From: an uncultured Collinsella sp.
GTDB taxonomy: Bacteria; Actinomycetota; Coriobacteriia; Coriobacteriales; Coriobacteriaceae
Length of the DNA stretch: 64,000 bases
Direction: 5' to 3'
Assembly: GCA_900759335.1 (NCBI GenBank)
Contig: CAAEUX010000005.1
Span: 8,167-72,166, forward strand
Shown: positions 7,982 through 15,443 of the stretch, piece by piece
How the letters are laid out: each line of letters begins with the position of its first letter
Numbering within the stretch: position 1 is the stretch's first letter
Program-made: the position numbers and the translations under genes
Notes under the pieces: model-generated
Database searches by the model: none
Told to the model about the DNA's origin: nothing
Seen by the model: the letters and a program-made list of their open reading frames with translations, nothing else

Positions 7982-8944
7982 ATGGCGGCGGAAACACCGT
8001 GCTCGGTCCTCTACAACGACATCCGATCGTTCGGCGGTCTCAAGCATCTCGAGATTGCGCGAATGCTCATTAACGGCAATTCGTATGCAGGCAGTACCCT
8101 GCTCGACAAATGCTCTACCAACCGCTCGTACCTCACTCGCTACATCGTCCACCGCGAGCCCGATCAGTGTGCGCCAGGTATCTACAATGACCTTACCGTC
8201 TCCACGCTTAACCTTGCCGCCGCCATCGGCAACAAGCTCGGCGGAGGCGATCGTGCCTATCAGGAAATATCCGAGCATTACAGCGGCCCGGCGGCTCAAG
8301 CGATGATGTCGATTCTCGCCGATTATGACCTCGACGACCGCCTCTACGCCAATGCCTTGGGGCGTATCAACAGCTCCGATGACCACAGCCCCCGCGAAAA
8401 AAGCACGCTCTTCTTGATGCTCTTTGTGGCAACGGGCGCACTTGCCGACCCCGTTCAAGGCGTGGCCACCGTCGAGCGCTTTTGCGACAGCAAGACGGGT
8501 GGGCACTTTGGCACCACCGAAACTACCGTTGGACGTGGCTTTATGGGCAGTCTGGATCAGCCGCGCGCCGTCGCTCCCAATCTCGGTCTGCTCAGGACAC
8601 ATGCCGACAACTGCGTCGACATGCAAATCCATCCCCTCACACGCGATCCGCGCGGCACCGTGATTGGCTCTTTGCCCAAAACCTCGCCCAGCATCACCGA
8701 TGTGGGCGCCGACGCATCGCGCGAGCATCTTCGCATTTGGCTTGAGGGTGAGCACTGGTACGCCCAGGGCCTTGGGTCGACCAACGGCACGGTGCTCGAA
8801 TCGGGTGCAGGCGACGGCGATATCGTAATCGAGCCGCCCCGCGACCAACGAGAGCCCGGCAAAGTCTATCCCCCCGTGGAGATCGCCAACAGCGACAGAC
8901 TTCATTTGGGTCTCTATACAACGTTTCTCGTTATTGTGGACTAG
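7982..8944 (+). CDS. FHA-domain protein
   Basis: 320 residues from ATG 7982 behind GGGGAGGC; in-frame codons upstream to 7820 lack a ribosome site. The N-terminal two thirds are helical with no recognised family. The C-terminus (about 220-318) has forkhead-associated motifs: VIGSLP, D-SREHLRIW, then GLGSTNGT and a late NSDRLHLG. FHA domains bind phosphothreonine, so this is a probable reader of marks written by the kinases at 5198 and 9116 and removed by the PP2C at 4225. No membrane segment or signal peptide is seen. Confidence 0.85.
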   Translation: MAAETPCSVLYNDIRSFGGLKHLEIARMLINGNSYAGSTLLDKCSTNRSYLTRYIVHREPDQCAPGIYNDLTVSTLNLAAAIGNKLGGGDRAYQEISEHYSGPAAQAMMSILADYDLDDRLYANALGRINSSDDHSPREKSTLFLMLFVATGALADPVQGVATVERFCDSKTGGHFGTTETTVGRGFMGSLDQPRAVAPNLGLLRTHADNCVDMQIHPLTRDPRGTVIGSLPKTSPSITDVGADASREHLRIWLEGEHWYAQGLGSTNGTVLESGAGDGDIVIEPPRDQREPGKVYPPVEIANSDRLHLGLYTTFLVIVD

Positions 8945-8958
8945 CGCGGACGGCGATC

Positions 8959-8983
8959 GAAAGACGGTCACCGTCCGTCTTTC
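8959..8983 (+). terminator. Hairpin after the FHA gene
   Basis: GAAAGACGG (8959-8967) pairs with CCGTCTTTC (8975-8983) and is followed by GTCTTCT. It is a plausible weak terminator. Confidence 0.5.
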
Positions 8984-9022
8984 GTCTTCTACCTTCTGCG
9001 TCGTAAACGACAATACTCAGCG

Positions 9023-9083
9023 GTATACGTGGGCAGTGCGGCTATCATGGTACTTTACCGATATCCGCACTGCCCACGTATAC
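9023..9083. repeat. Perfect 19-bp inverted repeat upstream of kinase 2
   Basis: The arm GTATACGTGGGCAGTGCGG (9023-9041) returns as its exact complement at 9065-9083, with a 23-nt loop. It lies 33 bp before the kinase start and replaces the palindrome found upstream of the other cluster genes. There is no T-run, so it is not a terminator. It could be an operator or a member of the hairpin repeats seen elsewhere. Confidence 0.85.
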
Positions 9084-9115
9084 GCGCGACAACCCATGCC
9101 AGACAAAGGAACGCC

Positions 9116-11200
9116 ATGGATACTACCGATAGCGCCTATGGCGACAAACTCATCCGTCTCGACACGTTCGATACCGCCGTTGCGGTCGACCCCAGCGCCG
9201 AGGATGATGCCAAGCGCCGGTATATGACACTTATTCTTCAGACGGCATACCGCGACGACGGCAATATCGGGCACGTGCTGCGCGCGACCAACACGAGCGG
9301 CGAGGTCTTTGCCGTCAAGCTACTCAAGGACAACGCCATCCTTTCCGGCCAAGCCCCCGATCGCTCCGCCGAGCAAGCGGCTGCGCACCTGGCCAACACC
9401 GCCGCGCTGTTCGAGGAGTACCGTCATCTGTGTACTGTCTCGCACCTGCGCGGATTTCCGCGCGTCTATGGCTATGGATCGTGCGAGGACGACCCGCTCA
9501 TCCTCATGGAGTGGGTTGAGGGCACCTCGCTCAAGCAGGCGCTGCCCTTGCTTCCGCACCATGCCTCGGGCGGGCTAACCACCCAGATGGTGGCCGCCGT
9601 TGGAAACGCCGTGCTTCGCGCACTCCTGATGACCCAGGGGCTCGTGAATCCGGTCGTTCATCGCGACCTGTCGCCCGCCAATATCATGTTCCGTACCACC
9701 AGCCGAACGCTCGAGCAGCAGATTGCCGATTGCTCCTTTGACCCCTGTCTCATCGACATGGGCTCCGCGACCATTGCCCTCGGCGACGACACGATCACCC
9801 GGCGCGCCGACATCTGGCGCTTTGCCACGCCCGCATACGCCGCGCCCGAGATGCTCACGCAGGATATCGAAGGCATCGCGGCCCTTCGCCGCTCGCCCGC
9901 CATCGACGTCTACGCACTATCGAGTATTCTGTACCAGCTCTACAGCGGTCGCAAACCGTTCGATGTCGAGTCGACGGGTGCCGCGGCAACCGGCTCGTTC
10001 TACCTCATAAAGACCAAGACCAAGCCGGCACCGCTTGAGCCGCGATGCAGTGACGACGAGGCGCTCGTCCAAATCATCATGAAAGGCATCTCGGTCGAAC
10101 AGGGCGATCGCCCTACCGAGCAGCAGATGCTCGAGGTGCTCTCGACATACCTCCCCGCTGCAGAATCTGAGGACCGCGAGGACGCGAGCAATGACGCCGT
10201 AATTGGCATCGACTCCGGTACGCACCTTAAGGTCGACGTCGCCGGCGAGCGCGCGCGAGAGATCCTGGAGCAGGCCCGGAACGATGCCATGACCCGCCGT
10301 CGCTTTATTATCGGCGGCGTCGCTGCAGTCGTTGCGGGGCTCGGCGTCATTGGCGCGGCAACCCATGGCTTTGGCATCCCCGACTACCTCGATGGCATCC
10401 GCGGTTCACTTGACGACTACACCTGGGATCAGCTGCAGGAGATTTCGCTCAAGATTAAGGCCGCCGAGACCCGTAGCGAGGCACGCGAGATTGCCAAGCG
10501 CTATCACCTGCTCGATGACAACGGGCATATCCCCTATCCATGCACTAAGCGCGTGAAGCTCACCAATGGGCTGCACGTCGGCGCGCAGCTCGTGGGCATC
10601 CGCCACGACGAGCTTCTAGACGGTACGGGCAAGGCCGGGCTGACGTTTATGTTCGACGCGGGTATTGCCGAGCGCAACGCTGCGGCTGAACCGCCGAGCG
10701 CCGGCTGGGCAGATTGCGAGCTGCGGGAATGGCTCGACGGCGACGGCCTTAAGCTGCTGCCCAACGAGTTGCGCGCACTCATCAAATCTGTCAAAAAGAT
10801 CTCGAATAACGTTGGCGCCGCCAGGAGCGCATCGTGTCTGAGCGAGCTGCCCGCGACCCTTTGGCTGCCCGCCATGGTCGAGCTGTGCGGAGTGCAGCCG
10901 CCCGAGTCGTTTGCCGGGGGCTTTCAGTACCTGGCAGACATCTACAACGGCGAAGGCAAGGAGTACCAGCTGTTCCGCGAGCTCAAGGTAAGTCCGTATA
11001 CCACGAACGAGACGATGATCCGCCAGTGGAAGGGCAAGGACACCTGCTGGTGGGAGCGCACGGTGAGCCCCGACTCATCGGAGACCGAAGGCACGCTCTA
11101 CATAAACCGTGTGGGCCACGACGGCGACGCCTTTACGTACGCAACGCCTGCGGACAAGCCAAACAAACGAACCTGTGTGATCCCCGGATTCTGTATCTAG
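9116..11200 (+). CDS. Receptor-like Ser/Thr protein kinase with DUF6273-like sensor
   Basis: 694 residues from ATG 9116 (AAAGGA upstream). The kinase domain (about 35-350) has VFAVKLLKDN, LMEWVEGTS, HRDLSPANIMF, LIDMGSATI (DMG not DFG), AYAAPEML and DVYALSSILYQLYSG. After an acidic linker a transmembrane helix (about 389-412) begins with RRRFIIGG. The C-terminal 270 residues lie outside the membrane and repeat the domain of the secreted protein at 225-2051: DDYTWDQL, EIAKRYHLL, LVGIRHDEL, GTGKAGLTF and LWLPAMVEL. I infer a transmembrane receptor kinase whose sensor shares a ligand or partner with the secreted protein. No PASTA repeats are present. Confidence 0.9.
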   Translation: MDTTDSAYGDKLIRLDTFDTAVAVDPSAEDDAKRRYMTLILQTAYRDDGNIGHVLRATNTSGEVFAVKLLKDNAILSGQAPDRSAEQAAAHLANTAALFEEYRHLCTVSHLRGFPRVYGYGSCEDDPLILMEWVEGTSLKQALPLLPHHASGGLTTQMVAAVGNAVLRALLMTQGLVNPVVHRDLSPANIMFRTTSRTLEQQIADCSFDPCLIDMGSATIALGDDTITRRADIWRFATPAYAAPEMLTQDIEGIAALRRSPAIDVYALSSILYQLYSGRKPFDVESTGAAATGSFYLIKTKTKPAPLEPRCSDDEALVQIIMKGISVEQGDRPTEQQMLEVLSTYLPAAESEDREDASNDAVIGIDSGTHLKVDVAGERAREILEQARNDAMTRRRFIIGGVAAVVAGLGVIGAATHGFGIPDYLDGIRGSLDDYTWDQLQEISLKIKAAETRSEAREIAKRYHLLDDNGHIPYPCTKRVKLTNGLHVGAQLVGIRHDELLDGTGKAGLTFMFDAGIAERNAAAEPPSAGWADCELREWLDGDGLKLLPNELRALIKSVKKISNNVGAARSASCLSELPATLWLPAMVELCGVQPPESFAGGFQYLADIYNGEGKEYQLFRELKVSPYTTNETMIRQWKGKDTCWWERTVSPDSSETEGTLYINRVGHDGDAFTYATPADKPNKRTCVIPGFCI

Positions 11201-11240
11201 AGAGCGGGCGTCTTGCCGTGACGGGACCCCTCCCCGGCAA

Positions 11241-11461
11241 TTGTCTCAATCTGTAACACTAGCTCGGCAGATACAGGTCTAGATGTTACAGAACGAGACA
11301 AACCCCAACCCCGCGAGACAGCATCTCAATCTGTAACAGTAAGGGGTCAAAAACCTCTCTAGATGTTACAGATCAAGACATTTGAGTTGACCGCGGACGG
11401 TCTGTCTCGATCTGTAACAGTTACTCGACAAAAACGGGTCTAGATGTTACAGATTGAGACA
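11241..11461. repeat. Inverted-repeat array A1 (three units, 25-nt loops)
   Basis: Three hairpin units at 11242-11300, 11322-11380 and 11403-11461. Each has 17-nt arms close to TGTCTCAATCTGTAACA and TGTTACAGATTGAGACA around a loop of exactly 25 nt. The loops differ but all end TCTAGA. Unit starts are 80 and 81 bp apart. The same family recurs at 16963, 18206, 25869 and 27494. No coding potential is seen. Confidence 0.9.
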
Positions 11462-11535
11462 TTAGACCGGCTACGGTCCGCCGACCTGGCTATCACCTCG
11501 ACCAATACCAGAATGTCATACATTTCAATCTCCAC

Positions 11536-11566
11536 TGGACACCCCCAGGGGGTATGGGTGTATAGT
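11536..11566 (+). promoter_or_regulatory. copA promoter with CsoR-like operator
   Basis: TGGACA (11536-11541) and TATAGT (11561-11566) are separated by 19 bases. Between them lies ACCCCCAGGGGGTATGGG, a G/C-tract palindrome like those bound by copper-sensing CsoR repressors. A csoR gene lies downstream at 14461, which supports copper-induced derepression. Confidence 0.6.
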
Positions 11567-11613
11567 ATCGGCAGGTTAACAATTCCAACACCGAACCACG
11601 GAAAGGAGCAGCC

Positions 11614-13956
11614 ATGGCTCAAGATAAGTTCGACGTGGGCGGCATGACATGCGCCGCCTGCCAGGCGCATGTGGACCGCGCCGTGAGCAAGCTCGACGGC
11701 GTCGAGAGCGTCGCGGTCAACCTGCTCGCCGGTTCCATGATGGTCGACTATGACCCCGCGCAGGTCTCCCCCGACGATATCTGCACCGCCGTCGACCGTG
11801 CCGGCTACTCGGCCTCGCCCGTCGATGCGGGCACCGGTGCCGCCGGCTCAAGCGGCAGCTCGCAGGCCAGGTCTGGCGTCACCCATATGGAGTCGCCGAC
11901 CAAAAAGTTGGAGGCCGCCGCCTCTGCCATGCGCACCCGCCTCATCATCTCGATCGTATTCCTCATCCCACTGTTCTACATAGGCATGGGGCACATGCTC
12001 GGCTGGCCGCTGCCCGGCATCTTCACGGACCACATCCACAGCACGACGCTCGCCCTCACCGAGCTCGTCTTGCTCATCCCCATCGTCTATGTCAACGACG
12101 CGTACTTTATCAACGGGTTTAAATCACTCGCACACGGCGCGCCTACCATGGACGCCCTTATTGCCGTGGGCGCCACCGCCTCCATCGCCTGGTCGCTCTA
12201 CGCCATGTTCATCATGGCCGACCAATTAGCCGCGGGTCAGGTCCACGAGGCCATGATGACGAGCATGGACAATCTGTATTTTGAGAGTGCGGGCACGATC
12301 CTGTCGCTCGTTACCGTGGGCAAATACCTCGAGACACGCAGCAAATCCAAGACCGGCGGCGCCATCGAGGCGCTCATTGACCTGGCGCCCAAGACCGCGA
12401 CCGTCGTGGCCGAGGACGGCACCGAAACCACCGTCGACGTCGACAGTATCCTTCCCGGCCAGGTCCTGCGTGTGCGCCCCGGAGAGTCCATCCCTGTCGA
12501 TGGCGTGGTGCTCGAGGGCAGCTCGGCCGTGGACGAGAGCGCGCTCACCGGCGAGTCCATCCCCGTGGAAAAGACCGCCGGCGACACCGTCAACGCCGCC
12601 ACTGTCAACCGCACCGGCTCGTTTACCTTCCGTGCCACACGCGTGGGCGCCGACACGTCGCTCGCCAAGATTATCCAGCTCGTCGAGGACGCCAACGCCA
12701 CCAAGGCGCCTATCGCCCGCATGGCCGACAAAGTCGCCGGCGTGTTCGTGCCCGTGGTGTTCGTGATCTCGGCTGTGACCTTTGCGGCGTGGATGGCACT
12801 GACCGGCAGCATAAACGAGGCGCTCACCTCCGCCGTGGCCGTGCTGGTGATCAGCTGTCCGTGCGCATTGGGTCTGGCCACGCCCGTCGCCATCATGGTG
12901 GGCACCGGCAAGGGCGCCGAGATGGGCATTCTGTTCAAGAGCGCCGAGGCGCTGGAGAATCTGCGCAGCGTGGGCACCGTGGTGCTCGATAAGACGGGAA
13001 CGGTCACTCGCGGCAAGCCTGCCGTGACCGATATCGTGGTAGCCACGCGTGCCGACGGATCGCCCGCCATGAGCGAAAAGGCGCTGCTCAAGCTGGCCGC
13101 TGCGCTGGAGCGCTCGAGCGAGCACCCGCTGGCCGAGGCGATTATGGCCGAGTGCGAGGCGCGCGGAATCGTCGCGCGCATGGTCGAGGACTTTGCCGCC
13201 GTGCCCGGGCGAGGCGTTACGGCACGCGAGGGGCAGAATGTCATCGCCGCCGGCAACGTGCGTCTGATGGACGAGCTGGGCGTGAAGGTTCCCGCCGGCC
13301 TTGCCGAACAGTTCGCGGCCGAGGGCAAGACGCCACTGTTCTTTGCCAAGAACAGCGAGCTTGTCGGCACCATCGCCGTGGCGGACGAGGTCAAGGAGAC
13401 GAGCGCCGGGGCCATCGCCGCACTGCGCTCGCTTGGCGTCGACGTGCGCATGCTCACCGGCGACAACCGCGTGACAGCCGAAGCGATCGCCCGCCGCGTG
13501 GGACTGAGCAGCGAGCAGGTCATCGCCGACGTCCTCCCCGCCGACAAGGAACGCCACGTGCGCGAGCTGCAGGATGCGGGCAGCAAGGTCGCCATGGTGG
13601 GCGACGGCATCAACGACTCCCCCGCCCTGGCGCGCGCCGACGTGGGCCTTGCCATCGGTACCGGCGCCGACATCGCCAAAGAAGGGGCAGATGTGGTTCT
13701 CATGCGCAGCGACCTCATGGACGTCGCCCGTGCCATCGAGCTGTCGCGCGCCACAATTCGCAACATCAAGCAGGACCTGTTCTGGGCGCTGTTCTACAAC
13801 GGCATCGGCATTCCGCTGGCGGCGGGCGTGTTCTTCCCCCTCACCGGTTGGCAGCTCTCGCCGATGTTTGGCGCCGCGGCCATGAGCCTGTCGAGCGTCT
13901 GCGTCGTAGGCAATGCGCTGCGCTTAAAATCCTTTAAGCCAAAAGTGGCAAAATAA
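11614..13956 (+). CDS. copA: Copper-translocating P1B-type ATPase CopA
   Basis: 780 residues; start behind GGAAAGGAG. An N-terminal heavy-metal domain has GGMTCAAC (Cys13, Cys16). The membrane metal motif is CPC at residues 415-417, the phosphorylated Asp is about residue 459 in DKTGT, SSEHPLAEA carries the P1B His-Pro, and GDGINDSPA is the hinge. Length and order match Cu(I) exporters. It pumps cytoplasmic Cu(I) outward using ATP. It leads an operon-like run with a CopZ-like chaperone (14104) and csoR (14461). Confidence 0.95.
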   Translation: MAQDKFDVGGMTCAACQAHVDRAVSKLDGVESVAVNLLAGSMMVDYDPAQVSPDDICTAVDRAGYSASPVDAGTGAAGSSGSSQARSGVTHMESPTKKLEAAASAMRTRLIISIVFLIPLFYIGMGHMLGWPLPGIFTDHIHSTTLALTELVLLIPIVYVNDAYFINGFKSLAHGAPTMDALIAVGATASIAWSLYAMFIMADQLAAGQVHEAMMTSMDNLYFESAGTILSLVTVGKYLETRSKSKTGGAIEALIDLAPKTATVVAEDGTETTVDVDSILPGQVLRVRPGESIPVDGVVLEGSSAVDESALTGESIPVEKTAGDTVNAATVNRTGSFTFRATRVGADTSLAKIIQLVEDANATKAPIARMADKVAGVFVPVVFVISAVTFAAWMALTGSINEALTSAVAVLVISCPCALGLATPVAIMVGTGKGAEMGILFKSAEALENLRSVGTVVLDKTGTVTRGKPAVTDIVVATRADGSPAMSEKALLKLAAALERSSEHPLAEAIMAECEARGIVARMVEDFAAVPGRGVTAREGQNVIAAGNVRLMDELGVKVPAGLAEQFAAEGKTPLFFAKNSELVGTIAVADEVKETSAGAIAALRSLGVDVRMLTGDNRVTAEAIARRVGLSSEQVIADVLPADKERHVRELQDAGSKVAMVGDGINDSPALARADVGLAIGTGADIAKEGADVVLMRSDLMDVARAIELSRATIRNIKQDLFWALFYNGIGIPLAAGVFFPLTGWQLSPMFGAAAMSLSSVCVVGNALRLKSFKPKVAK

Positions 13957-13982
13957 GCTCACCATTACGTCCATTTAGAACG

Positions 13983-14080
13983 GGTTTTCCAGGTACCCGA
14001 GATTGACCTGAAAGAGGAGCGACGCGTACTTTGGTACGCGAGCGACGGTTTGAAGGCCAAGGTCGGGTGCCTGGGAAAGC
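13983..14080 (+). repeat. Structured spacer between copA and copZ
   Basis: An imperfect long stem joins the region from 13983 (CCAGGTACCCGA) to the one ending near 14080 (TCGGGTGCCTGG). Inside it is a second stem, CGCGTAC-TTTG-GTACGCG. There is no T-run. It may set the relative expression of copA and copZ by RNA processing or partial termination, which is inference. Confidence 0.55.
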
Positions 14081-14103
14081 CGACGCAACAGAGAGGAATA
14101 TCC

Positions 14104-14325
14104 ATGCGTTTCACAATTAAGACTTCCGGCCTTATGTGCGGCCACTGCGACGCCACCGTCGAGACGGCGCTGCTCAACGTTGCCGGCGTAACCGATGCCG
14201 ACGCCGATCACGAGACCCAGACTGTCCAGGTGGAGTGCGCCGACACCGTGACCGCCGAGCAGCTCGCCGCCGCCGTCGAGGGCGCCGGCGAGAAATTCCA
14301 TGCCCTGTCCGTAACCGCCGCGTAG
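14104..14325 (+). CDS. copZ: Copper chaperone, heavy-metal-associated domain (CopZ-like)
   Basis: 73 residues from ATG 14104 with GAGAGGAA upstream. A single ferredoxin-like HMA domain with LMCGHCDATV carries the metal-binding CxxC; the usual Met two before the first Cys is kept. It probably hands Cu(I) to CopA, encoded 148 bp upstream. The C-terminus ends with the short hydrophobic tail usual for these chaperones. Confidence 0.85.
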   Translation: MRFTIKTSGLMCGHCDATVETALLNVAGVTDADADHETQTVQVECADTVTAEQLAAAVEGAGEKFHALSVTAA

Positions 14326-14351
14326 CAGGCGCCACCTACTCCATCCTCAGA

Positions 14352-14418
14352 AGTTGCGGTGAAATACGGACTGTTGTGCCGCCCTAGGCCTTTAAACGGT
14401 CCGTATTTCACCGCAACT
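14352..14418. repeat. Inverted repeat family B, copy 1 (25-nt loop)
   Basis: Arms of 21 nt (14352-14372 and 14398-14418), based on AGTTGCGGTGAAATACGGAC, surround a 25-nt loop with an inner GCC/GGC pair. It lies between copZ and csoR. Further copies are at 28482 and 42457. Confidence 0.85.
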
Positions 14419-14460
14419 GACGGGGGCATCCGGAAGATCGACCAGAAACGAGGACCCGCC

Positions 14461-14733
14461 ATGATGGCAGACCATAAATCGATGACCCGTATGCTCAAGA
14501 CGGCACGCGGACAGATCGACGGCATCCTGCGAATGGTCGAGGAGGACCGCTATTGCGTCGATATTTCCACGCAGCTCATGGCAACACAGGCGCTCCTCGC
14601 GCGCATTAACGCCGACGTGCTCAAGGCGCATATAGAGGGCTGCGTGACTTCGGCAATCGAATCGGGCAACGAAGACCTCAAAGCCGCCAAACTCGCCGAA
14701 ATCGAACGCGTCGTCGACAAGCTCTCCAAGTAA
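14461..14733 (+). CDS. csoR: Copper-sensing repressor, CsoR family
   Basis: 90 residues from ATG 14461, preceded by GAGGA. The protein is all-helical with the CsoR copper ligands in place: Cys32 (DRYCVDI), His57 and Cys61 (KAHIEGC). In the family Cu(I) binding releases the repressor from G/C-tract operators, and one is visible at the copA promoter. It is cytoplasmic. FrmR/RcnR relatives use different ligands, so the Cys-His-Cys pattern favours copper. Confidence 0.9.
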   Translation: MMADHKSMTRMLKTARGQIDGILRMVEEDRYCVDISTQLMATQALLARINADVLKAHIEGCVTSAIESGNEDLKAAKLAEIERVVDKLSK

Positions 14734-14778
14734 TTGGGGACATTGGGGACAGACTGCTTTGCGCCATCTTGGTGTATC

Positions 14779-14825
14779 GGGGACAGGTACGTTTGCACCA
14801 CATTGGTGCAAACGTACCTGTCCCC
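14779..14825. repeat. Perfect 22-bp hairpin with 3-nt loop (family D)
   Basis: The sequence from 14779 (GGGGACAGGTACG...) pairs exactly with 14804-14825. The loop is CAT. There is no T-run. The right arm is almost identical to one at 49784-49806. It lies between csoR and the zinc-ribbon membrane gene. Confidence 0.85.
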
Positions 14826-14880
14826 CTTGCTCTAAATCGGGTATAAAGGCGTGCGGTATATCGAATGAAAGGCAATTTGC

Positions 14881-15354
14881 ATGAATGACTTTATGAAGGG
14901 TCGCAATGGCGCCGATGAACTCACCATCGTAATGGGTTTTGCCGGCATCATCATCGCGATGATCGGATCGATAGCCCGCATCCAGTGGCTCAGCTGGATC
15001 GCCATCGCCGTCATCGTAATTGGCGTGCTGCGCGGCCTGTCCAAAAACATCGATGCACGTCGCAAGGAGAACGAGACCTTTGTCGCCGCAACTGCCAATG
15101 TTCCCGGCTTGGGCAAGTTCGTCGCCAGCTTGGGCGGCGGGGCCGCAGCGGCCAGCACCTCACGCGCGGCCCGAACGAGCAAGGAAGACTTTGAGCGTGC
15201 CAAGCGCACGGCCAAGAAGATGTGGAAGGGTCGCAAGACCACGGCATATCTCAAGTGCCCCAACTGCGGCCAGATGCTCTCCGTCCCCAAGGGCAAAGGC
15301 AAGATCCGCGTCACTTGCCCCAAGTGCCACGCCAAGATGGAGACGCGCTCGTAG
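14881..15354 (+). CDS. Small membrane protein with C-terminal zinc ribbon
   Basis: 157 residues from ATG 14881 (AAAGG upstream). Two hydrophobic segments (about 14-30 and 34-52) form a hairpin. A basic, Ala-rich linker is followed by a zinc ribbon (LKCPNCGQML...VTCPKCHAKM, about 125-151). Both ends probably face the cytoplasm. This arrangement is common in actinobacterial hypothetical proteins and no function is known to me. It is single-gene, with the hairpin at 15374 as terminator. Confidence 0.8.
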   Translation: MNDFMKGRNGADELTIVMGFAGIIIAMIGSIARIQWLSWIAIAVIVIGVLRGLSKNIDARRKENETFVAATANVPGLGKFVASLGGGAAAASTSRAARTSKEDFERAKRTAKKMWKGRKTTAYLKCPNCGQMLSVPKGKGKIRVTCPKCHAKMETRS

Positions 15355-15373
15355 CCGCCATACCATGGGACAG

Positions 15374-15410
15374 AAAAAGCCGAGGCCTCGCGCTGAGGCC
15401 TCGGCTTTTT
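15374..15410. terminator. Bidirectional Rho-independent terminator
   Basis: AAAAAGCCGAGGCCTC pairs with GAGGCCTCGGCTTTTT around GCGCT. It has T-runs on both strands and serves the convergent genes ending at 15354 and 15444. Confidence 0.95.
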
Positions 15411-15443
15411 GCATGCGACAACGGAGCTGTCCCTTTGTCTCGT

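Noticed and set aside
5198..11200. PASTA-type (PknB-like) cell-wall kinases
   Set aside because: Neither kinase has PASTA repeats. One ends just after its membrane helix and the other has a DUF6273-like ectodomain.
11241..11461. CRISPR array
   Set aside because: The repeats alternate in orientation and pair with each other, there are only three units per site and no cas genes are near.
12226..13769. Two long frames opposite copA
   Set aside because: Shadows of copA with His/Gly- or Ser/Ala-rich composition and no motifs.
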